A DNA stretch of 7,325 nt, from contig JAJYBA010000074.1 in the NCBI GenBank assembly GCA_021779235.1, forward strand, positions 1-7,325, read 5' to 3'. The translations under genes and the position numbers were made by a program. Numbering within the stretch: position 1 is the first letter of the stretch; each line of letters begins with the position of its first letter. This document shows, in pieces, positions 1 to 4,026 of this stretch. This stretch comes from Bacillota bacterium (lineage in GTDB: Bacteria > Bacillota > Clostridia > Clostridiales > Clostridiaceae). The notes under the pieces were generated by a model. It was not told where the DNA came from and did no database searches. It was given only the letters and a program-made list of their open reading frames with translations.

Positions 1-16
1 TCTATATAACCTTGAT

Positions 17-178
17 TTACGAGTTCAGTAGTCTTTGCTTGGAAAATTTTATTAAGTATTTTTGTCTTACCCTATCATACTTTAATGCTGCATACAAAAA
101 ACTTAATGAAGCAGAAAGAAGTGAGCCACCTAAAGTTATATAAAAAGTTCCTAGATAAAGCGAAGGAACAACATTAAG
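17..178 (-). pseudogene. C-terminal fragment of an unidentified membrane protein
   Basis: An open frame of 53 codons ends at a TAA at 19-17. It has no start codon and no ribosome site, and is closed upstream by an in-frame TGA a few bases before 178. Its first ~31 residues are hydrophobic (LYLGTFYITLGGSLLSASLS), consistent with one or two membrane helices. A basic tail follows (KYDRVRQKYLIKFSKQRLL), as expected for a cytoplasmic C-terminus under the positive-inside rule. It overlaps the end of the truncated DUF1659 gene in the -1 frame. I infer that this is the 3' end of a different gene, brought here by a deletion or recombination. I do not recognise the family. The possibility that it is chance open frame cannot be excluded. 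Confidence 0.4.
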
Positions 179-306
179 TCATCCACTGCAGTAACCTTTA
201 GATTACTTAGCGTTTTTGTGGCAAATTTGTCTTTACCACTGTCGTCAATTCCTACTTTCATAGTAAGTTTTAGTGCACTTGCCACCTTTGTAGATACAAC
301 TGCCAT
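151..306 (-). pseudogene. DUF1659 family protein, C-terminally truncated
   Basis: This 51-codon frame starts at ATG 306-304, with AAGGAG 9 nt upstream. The ATG at 312 is only 3 nt from that site and is less likely. Residues 1-43 (MAVVSTKVASALKLTMKVGI, a GKDKFATKTLSNLKVTA stretch, then VDD) match the N-terminal half of DUF1659, a family of about 70-75 residues of unknown function. The family's C-terminal half is missing: after VDD come eight unrelated residues (LMLFLRFI) and a TAG. The gene follows the sigma factor by 85 nt on the same strand. In clostridia, DUF1659 genes commonly lie beside DUF2922 and YvrJ-family genes and a small sigma factor. Here neither other partner is visible before the window ends. 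Family assignment is from remembered motif, fairly secure; loss of function is inferred. Confidence 0.72.
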
Positions 307-391
307 ATTCATCAACTCCTTTCATTTTGTTTTCAATGAATATATATGTTGCAACAAAATTTTATGTGGACTTTTTAAAAAATAAATAAAT

Positions 392-925
392 CTACATAAG
401 AGCTTTCAATTTTTCTAATGCCTTTTTCTTAAGCCTTGCAAATTGATAATAACTTTTATCACTATCACAGGCTATTTCTCCTAGGTACTGATCCAAAATA
501 TAATACCTTTCTATGATCTCACGCTCTAGAGGTTCAAGTTTATCAAGAGCAGCATATAATTTTTTCACTTCTTCATGTGCAATTACCTCATCCTCTAAAG
601 TAAATTCATAATTCCCTGATGCATCAAAGTCTAATATTTCGTCACTAGGCACTTCCCTGAAATGTTTTATCTGCCCTTTTAGAAGTGCTTTAAAATTCAT
701 TTTTATTGTATTAATGCAATACCCATTAAAACTATTGCTACCTAGCTTGTACATAGAAATAGCTTTGATAACCGAAAGATAACCATGTTGAACTAGATCC
801 TCAAACTCATAGCCAGGTATATAATATTTTGAGGCCTCCTTTAGTATTAGATATTTAAATCTTTCTATTATCTCACTTGTAGCAATTTCGTCCTTGTCTT
901 TAGCCTTTTCTATTAGTTTTTCCAT
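392..925 (-). CDS. Small sigma-70 family RNA polymerase sigma factor
   Basis: This 177-residue protein should bind core RNA polymerase and direct it to a limited promoter set. Residues 36-60 (IPGYEFEDLVQHGYLSVIKA and following) are a clear region 2.1/2.2 core-binding helix with the EDLVQ.G signature. Residues 118-174 form a region 4 helix-turn-helix (LDKLEPLEREIIERYYI, then LGEIACDSDKSYYQFARLKK). No region 1.1 or 3 is evident. This two-domain layout and length resemble ECF-like or group 5 factors (the TcdR/UviA/BotR size class) and the small clostridial sigma factors next to DUF1659. The start is ATG 925 because AAGGCGGTG (940-932) lies 6 nt upstream; a GTG at 934 overlaps that site. No anti-sigma gene is adjacent. 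Two terminator hairpins stand in the leader. Target promoters are unknown. Region 4 lacks the best-conserved recognition-helix residues, so the exact group is uncertain. Confidence 0.85.
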   Translation of the reverse strand: MEKLIEKAKDKDEIATSEIIERFKYLILKEASKYYIPGYEFEDLVQHGYLSVIKAISMYKLGSNSFNGYCINTIKMNFKALLKGQIKHFREVPSDEILDFDASGNYEFTLEDEVIAHEEVKKLYAALDKLEPLEREIIERYYILDQYLGEIACDSDKSYYQFARLKKKALEKLKALM

Positions 926-1031
926 AATAAACACCGCCTTTTTATATTTTTAACTTTTATAAGAATCCTGTATTAAGTAAAATTAGATGAATTAAAACCA
1001 AGAGATTGTGGAGATTTCTATTTCTCCAAAT

Positions 1032-1062
1032 AAAAAAGCCCCAAGGAAATTCCTCAGAAGCC
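1032..1062 (-). terminator. Second intrinsic terminator in the sigma leader
   Basis: On the minus strand GGCTTC (1062-1057) pairs with GGGGCT (1042-1037), using three G-U pairs, and an inner AGGA/TCCT stem closes above a one-base bulge. A run of six T follows (1037-1032). The G-U pairs make the stem weaker than the first terminator. It lies about 110 nt before the sigma start codon. Confidence 0.5.
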
Positions 1063-1087
1063 ATGTAACTCATTTATTTTTGCTTAT

Positions 1088-1119
1088 AAAAAAACCTCTT
1101 AGATTTCTCCAAGAGGTTT
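1088..1119 (-). terminator. First intrinsic terminator in the sigma leader
   Basis: On the minus strand AAACCTCTT (1119-1111) and AAGAGGTTT (1100-1092) form a perfect 9-bp stem around a 10-nt loop, followed by seven T (1094-1088). This is a classic rho-independent terminator for minus-strand transcription. On the plus strand the tail is TTTATATAC, so it would be weak there. It may end transcripts of the membrane protein gene ending at 1266, or attenuate transcripts from the promoter at 1141-1169. Confidence 0.8.
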
Positions 1120-1140
1120 ATATACATTTCTACACTTTAA

Positions 1141-1169
1141 ATTATAGCACAGACTTTCTATTTTGTTTC
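1141..1169 (-). promoter_or_regulatory. Extended -10 promoter upstream of the sigma gene
   Basis: The minus strand carries TGCTATAAT (1149-1141), a consensus -10 box with the TG extension. A weak -35 (GAAACA, 1169-1164) lies 17 nt upstream. Transcription would start near 1134 and meet the first terminator within about 15-45 nt. The sigma start codon is about 210 nt downstream. Confidence 0.5.
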
Positions 1170-1265
1170 TATCCACTTTCGTTATGTTTGCTAATCCTTT
1201 TACTAACAGTTTACTAACCCTTTAAGTTCTTCATTATTTGATTTTTCATAAGGTATAGTTGCATA

Positions 1266-1484
1266 CTATTTCTTTTTATTCTGACCTTTTTTAGCTATTA
1301 TTTTATTTATGACATATAAAATTGCTGAATAATAGATCAATAAAATAATAAAATCATATAAAGAATATAAAGAAAATAATGGCTTATTTCCGAAATTAAA
1401 ATCTCCAACGGCGTAGGTAATCCTTTTTAATATTAACGCAAAAAAGACTGAAATAATGAAATTTTTATTTGAATTTTTCACCAT
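1266..1484 (-). CDS. Small two-helix membrane protein of unknown function
   Basis: This 72-residue protein is not one I recognise. Residues 9-26 and 41-64 are hydrophobic and should each cross the membrane. They are joined by a loop with an FNFGNKP stretch, and the protein ends in a strongly basic tail (KKGQNKKK) that is likely cytoplasmic. The ATG at 1484 is supported by AAGGAG 8 nt upstream. It stands alone: 147 nt separate it from the Nif3-family gene upstream and a terminator lies 150 nt downstream. Two inverted repeats built on GTAGT/ACTAC occur in the upstream gap and are candidate operators. It could be a small stress or immunity-type membrane protein, but nothing in the sequence decides this. 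Confidence 0.7.
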   Translation of the reverse strand: MVKNSNKNFIISVFFALILKRITYAVGDFNFGNKPLFSLYSLYDFIILLIYYSAILYVINKIIAKKGQNKKK

Positions 1485-1507
1485 TTGTGCATCTCCTTAT
1501 TATATCT

Positions 1508-1527
1508 AGTGTAGTACACCTTACACT
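1508..1527. repeat. Small inverted repeat near the 1484 start
   Basis: AGTGTA (1508-1513) and TACACT (1522-1527) are inverted around 8 nt. Nested inside is an 11-bp odd palindrome, GTGTA-G-TACAC (1509-1519). It lies 24-43 nt upstream of the membrane protein start codon and just above its ribosome site. It could be a repressor operator or a leader hairpin. Confidence 0.3.
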
Positions 1528-1550
1528 GACTTATTTTACTATCTTTATAC

Positions 1551-1579
1551 ATAGACTACATATAATCAATGTAGTCTAT
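1551..1579. repeat. 11-bp perfect inverted repeat, candidate operator
   Basis: Positions 1551-1561 (ATAGACTACAT) and 1569-1579 (ATGTAGTCTAT) are perfect inverted copies around a 7-nt loop. No T-run follows on either strand, so a standard terminator is unlikely, although it does lie between the Nif3-family gene end (1632) and the next gene. It shares the ACTACA/TGTAGT core with the smaller repeat at 1508-1527, which favours binding by one dimeric regulator. This is inference. Confidence 0.45.
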
Positions 1580-1631
1580 AATTTAATTGTTAAATTCTTT
1601 TAAGTTATACGTATTTCTCTGTTATTACGTC

Positions 1632-2393
1632 TTATTTTATATTCGCTTCATAATGTTCTTCATTAAGTCTCACTACTTCAAGTTCTTTTTTATTCTCATC
1701 CAATTTCAATGCTAAACTTTGAATTCCAAAGATTTCTGTGAAAGTATGACTCCCAATGATAAGATTTATCCCTTTAAACTTAGCATATTGAATCGTATAC
1801 AAATTACATTCACCTGTAATGTATACATCACACTTATTTTCAACTGCTTCCTTAAGGCAAGTTGTTGGCCCTCCATTACCACAGACTAAGCTCACTCGCT
1901 TCACCTTTTTGTCATTAAACCGCCAAGATTTAACTGGTTCTTCAAGTAGATTTTCAATATTTTTTACTAATTCATTAAATTCAATTTCTTCATCATATTC
2001 TGCGACTCTACCAAAATATAACCCTTCCCACTCATGGGTTCTTTTAACATTTGTTAAATTCAATTTTTTTAATAAACTATCATTTGTTCCAAAGTTACAG
2101 TCATCAAGTGGCAAGTGATTGTAGTAGTGACTTATACCATGCTCTGCTAGTTTTTCTATGCACGCCTCTTTTAATCCATATATTTCATCCCATGCAGGGT
2201 GGTGTGTCACCATCATATCAACTCCATGAATTCTTGCTTCCTCTATAGTTTCAAGAGTTAGGTTAACACAGTATCCTAATTTTTTAACTTTTTTATCTGC
2301 ATGGTATGTAATTCCAGATTCACTAGAATAGATTTCCTTACTTGTTACATTAAAAAGATCATTAATTCTTTCAACAATATGTGAAACATCCAT
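1632..2393 (-). CDS. Nif3-family dinuclear metal-centre protein
   Basis: This 253-residue protein belongs to the Nif3/YbgI family, often annotated 'GTP cyclohydrolase 1 type 2 homolog'. The family forms hexameric rings with a two-metal site; its physiological reaction is unsettled. All expected ligand motifs are present: the HHP pair (His64-His65), HLPLDD (Asp97 as the likely ligand), and GSHTFTE (His216 and Glu220). The glycine-rich CGNGGPTTCLKEAVENKCDV and YITGE segments of the second half are also present. Length equals that of E. coli YbgI (about 247), so the gene looks intact. The ATG at 2393 has GAGGAGG 7 nt upstream. The usual Firmicute partner, a trmK-type methyltransferase gene, is not adjacent, so this may be a second, accessory paralog. 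A 15-bp inverted repeat lies 65 nt upstream. No membrane or secretion signal is seen, so it is cytoplasmic. Confidence 0.92.
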   Translation of the reverse strand: MDVSHIVERINDLFNVTSKEIYSSESGITYHADKKVKKLGYCVNLTLETIEEARIHGVDMMVTHHPAWDEIYGLKEACIEKLAEHGISHYYNHLPLDDCNFGTNDSLLKKLNLTNVKRTHEWEGLYFGRVAEYDEEIEFNELVKNIENLLEEPVKSWRFNDKKVKRVSLVCGNGGPTTCLKEAVENKCDVYITGECNLYTIQYAKFKGINLIIGSHTFTEIFGIQSLALKLDENKKELEVVRLNEEHYEANIK

Positions 2394-2457
2394 ATACTTC
2401 CCTCCTCAATTTCATCATGTTTTGCCTTTAATTCTCATTATTACCTTGGTTGTAATG

Positions 2458-2492
2458 AATCTCTTTGTATTACATCATAATACAAAGAGATT
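2458..2492. repeat. 15-bp perfect inverted repeat
   Basis: Arms 2458-2472 (AATCTCTTTGTATTA) and 2478-2492 (TAATACAAAGAGATT) are perfectly complementary around a 5-nt loop. It sits between the membrane protein gene ending at 2591 and the Nif3-family start at 2393. No T-run follows on either strand. It could be a U-poor bidirectional terminator, a processing hairpin in a joint mRNA, or an operator for the Nif3-family gene. Confidence 0.6.
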
Positions 2493-2590
2493 GTGTGCTT
2501 ACATTTTAATAACATTTTGGAATCTTGAAAACTGGCATCTTCTATATGTGTAAGTTGCGTCCTATATGAAGATTGCGTCTTAAATCATTT

Positions 2591-2899
2591 TTAAAGTCCA
2601 ATTCCAAAGAGTGGTACTAAACAACATGCCATAAAAATAATACTGATTAATGTTCCTATCTTATTTGTATATTTTCCAAATTCATTATGATTCATCTTCA
2701 TAGGGTTTATCACATCAATAAAAACAAAATACATACCTAATGCAATAAATCCAATAATAATACCAATAAGACCTTTTCTTAAAATCGTAAATATTGTGCT
2801 GAAATATGACCAAACTAAAAACCCGAAAAACATATACCTTATAATGAAGATTGCCCTATCAATCGTACGTACATTTTTTTGAATCTTTTCTTCAAACAC
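2591..2899 (-). CDS. Three-helix membrane protein of unknown function
   Basis: This 102-residue protein has three predicted membrane helices at about residues 17-39, 42-64 and 80-101. A charged N-terminus (MFEEKIQKNVRTIDR) precedes them, and a polar loop (NPMKMNHNEFGKYTNK) separates helices 2 and 3. The start is GTG at 2899, fixed by AAGGAG 8 nt upstream; an ATG overlapping it at 2901 is out of frame. An extended -10 promoter at 2999-2991 gives it a leader of about 85 nt, so it appears to be its own transcription unit rather than part of the phage block upstream. I do not recognise the family. Its codon use and surroundings look chromosomal rather than phage. It could be a holin-like or immunity-type protein, but no motif supports either. 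Confidence 0.75.
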   Translation of the reverse strand: MFEEKIQKNVRTIDRAIFIIRYMFFGFLVWSYFSTIFTILRKGLIGIIIGFIALGMYFVFIDVINPMKMNHNEFGKYTNKIGTLISIIFMACCLVPLFGIGL

Positions 2900-2990
2900 A
2901 TTATCAACTCCTTTCTATAAATTAATTCGCACTTTATTACAGTTGTGACAACGCTAAACACTGGTATTCACTAAATTTCATTCCGTGTAA

Positions 2991-2999
2991 ATTATATCA
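2991..2999 (-). promoter_or_regulatory. Extended -10 promoter for the three-helix membrane protein
   Basis: The minus strand reads TGATATAAT, a consensus -10 with TG extension. No good -35 is present at 16-18 nt, which is usual for extended -10 promoters. Transcription would begin near 2984. The resulting leader contains an 11-bp odd palindrome, GTTGT-n-ACAAC (2942-2952), a possible operator. Confidence 0.5.
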
Positions 3000-3085
3000 T
3001 AAATTTCAATTATAAGGAATAAGACTATCTTCTGCGGTACTGCAATATTAATAAGCTTATGGCTTTATTAATTAAGAAAGACCAG

Positions 3086-3565
3086 CTACACTGCTACTCT
3101 TCCCATGTTATACATTTGAGTTACTTCATCTATACCTTTTCTTTTATACTTACTAATTGTATTCTCACTAATGTATAAATTTTTACTTATAACAAGCCAT
3201 GCCATTTTATCTATATATATATTCTTAATAACTTCCCTAATCTTAGGCTCCAGTCTAGCAATGCAGTAATCAAGTTTCCTAATCTCGTATTCGGAGGCTA
3301 CTATCATTTTTCTTATTTCTTCTTTAGCTTCATTATTCATTCTTTTAGATACTTCACTGTATATCAGTGCTATTTTACAAGTTTTATCTGATGGAGTGCT
3401 ACTTGATACTCTTTCATCATTGCCTGATGAAAAATTCATAGCATCTATAATCTCCTCTGGAACTAAATTCTCATAGGTTTCTAGCTCAAACTTTAGCTGC
3501 TCTATATCCTTTAAAATCTCATTATAGTTTCCAAATAAATATTCAACATATTCTTTAGTCTCCAC
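3086..3565 (-). CDS. Phage sigma-region-4-like regulator (DUF1492/ArpU type)
   Basis: This 159-residue protein has a helical N-terminus (VETKEYVEYLFGNYNEILKD, residues 1-20), a Ser/Asp-rich linker (about 47-62), and a C-terminal helix-turn-helix at about 103-148. That last segment (ARLEPKIREVIKNIYIDKMA, then LYISENTISKYKRKGIDEV) is the sigma region 4 pattern. Proteins of this kind regulate late genes in Gram-positive phages and usually lie just before the packaging genes. The start is taken as GTG 3565: AAGGAGAGG (3583-3575) lies 9-12 nt upstream, and family members typically begin M.TKEYV. A GTG at 3586 would put the ribosome site inside the gene. No terminase or cos-like gene follows, so its natural target may be gone. 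Domain call firm; family name moderately sure. Confidence 0.8.
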   Translation of the reverse strand: METKEYVEYLFGNYNEILKDIEQLKFELETYENLVPEEIIDAMNFSSGNDERVSSSTPSDKTCKIALIYSEVSKRMNNEAKEEIRKMIVASEYEIRKLDYCIARLEPKIREVIKNIYIDKMAWLVISKNLYISENTISKYKRKGIDEVTQMYNMGRVAV

Positions 3566-3691
3566 TTTTTCATCCCTCTCCTTCACTTAGAATTCTTTGC
3601 TATATTTTATAAAATACTAAACTTTCTTAACCTTCCTTACTTTAAATTTTGCTCTCCAAGTCCCCCTGATTTGCAGTGCAGCTCTAGTAGC

Positions 3692-4019
3692 GTATCCTTC
3701 GTATCCATAAATGCCCTTTTTCCTTACGCGGGGGTATATATGCGTTATATACATACAGGTATATTTATATTTCTCTATTTTATATACCTCAATAGGAAAA
3801 TACGGATACATTGGATACAATACAGCTAAAGCCTTACTGCTACTGAATTTAGCCCGTATCCTTAACCGTATCCATAACACTTTTTTATGGATACAGGGCT
3901 ACACTAAGTTTTATAAATTTAAGAATTATAGAAAAAACTATTTTTATAAATACTATGGATACGTATCTATAAAGGTCATTAAGGATACACAGGATACAGT
4001 AATTTTGCTATAAGGATAC
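3692..4019. repeat. Cluster of eleven GGATAC iteron-like sites
   Basis: GGATAC is found on the plus strand at 3804, 3813, 3889, 3957, 3983, 3992 and 4014, and as GTATCC at 3692, 3701, 3856 and 3868. Three neighbouring pairs (3692/3701, 3804/3813, 3983/3992) are spaced exactly 9 bp. Aligned copies give a loose consensus TWAWGGATACR. In the rest of the window I found only two isolated copies (near 2271 and 5823), so the clustering is real. The natural candidates for the binding protein are the primase-helicase encoded next door or a lost initiator. Confidence 0.75.
3868..3894. repeat. Hairpin built from two opposed GGATAC sites
   Basis: GTATCCATAA (3868-3877) and TTATGGATAC (3885-3894) are perfect inverted copies around a 7-nt loop. 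This is the only place where two hexamers of opposite orientation face each other so closely with flanking symmetry. It may serve as a dimer-binding site or a cruciform or single-strand structure used in initiation. Confidence 0.55.
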
Positions 4020-4026
4020 ATCAATT

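Larger units (their letters stand above)
926..1265. other. Gene-free leader upstream of the sigma gene
   Basis: This stretch of 340 bases has no credible gene. Read on the minus strand it contains, in order: the end of the small membrane protein operon, a promoter at 1169-1141, two intrinsic terminators (1119-1088 and 1062-1032), a 5-bp stem hairpin (GGAGA/TCTCC, 1027-1010) and the sigma gene ribosome site. The decamer TTGGAGAAAT occurs both in the first terminator and at the third hairpin, so these elements could in principle pair alternatively. Short open stretches at 1259-1206 and 1205-1100 on the minus strand end in stops and lack starts. They may be decayed coding DNA but match nothing I can name. 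Confidence 0.6.
3566..4026. other. Gene-free region, candidate phage replication origin
   Basis: These 461 bases between the regulator and the primase-helicase hold no gene with a ribosome site. The region contains a dense set of GGATAC hexamers (listed separately), AT-rich stretches at about 3735-3800 and 3901-3956, a 10-bp hairpin at 3868-3894, an inverted pair GGTATATA/TATATACC (3733-3740 and 3781-3788), and a 14-bp palindrome TATTTTATAAAATA at 3603-3616. Repeated protein-binding sites beside AT-rich DNA, next to a replicative primase-helicase gene, is the layout expected of an origin. That function is inferred. Confidence 0.5.

Noticed and set aside
17..306. Programmed -1 frameshift joining DUF1659 to the hydrophobic frame
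   Set aside because: The overlap around 176-183 has no slippery heptamer and no clear stimulatory hairpin, and the fused product would not match a known architecture. A deletion explains it more simply.
1008..1217. 69-codon plus-strand frame in the sigma leader
   Set aside because: It runs through both terminators, has no ribosome site, and its hydrophobicity comes from T-rich sequence.
1100..1259. Possible decayed coding DNA (IPYEKSNNEELKGLVN, then KVDRNKIESLCYNL)
   Set aside because: The two stretches look slightly protein-like on the minus strand, and an integrase tail was considered, but stops separate them and no recombinase motif is present.
2942..2952. GTTGT-n-ACAAC palindrome as a named regulator site
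   Set aside because: Too short to assign to a family; kept only as a possible operator under the promoter entry.
3055..3079. AT-rich inverted repeat after the sigma-like regulator as a terminator
   Set aside because: TTAATAA arms with a bulged core and no T-run; too weak and AT-rich to call.
3617..3880. 87-codon minus-strand frame across the GGATAC cluster
   Set aside because: No ribosome site precedes its ATG, its Tyr/Gly-rich stretches come from the repeated hexamers, and its composition is not protein-like. Its last 20 basic residues could be a decayed gene end, but nothing identifies it.
3711..4013. 100-codon plus-strand frame across the same repeats
   Set aside because: No ribosome site, opposite to all other genes, and its GY-type repeats are translations of the GGATAC sites.
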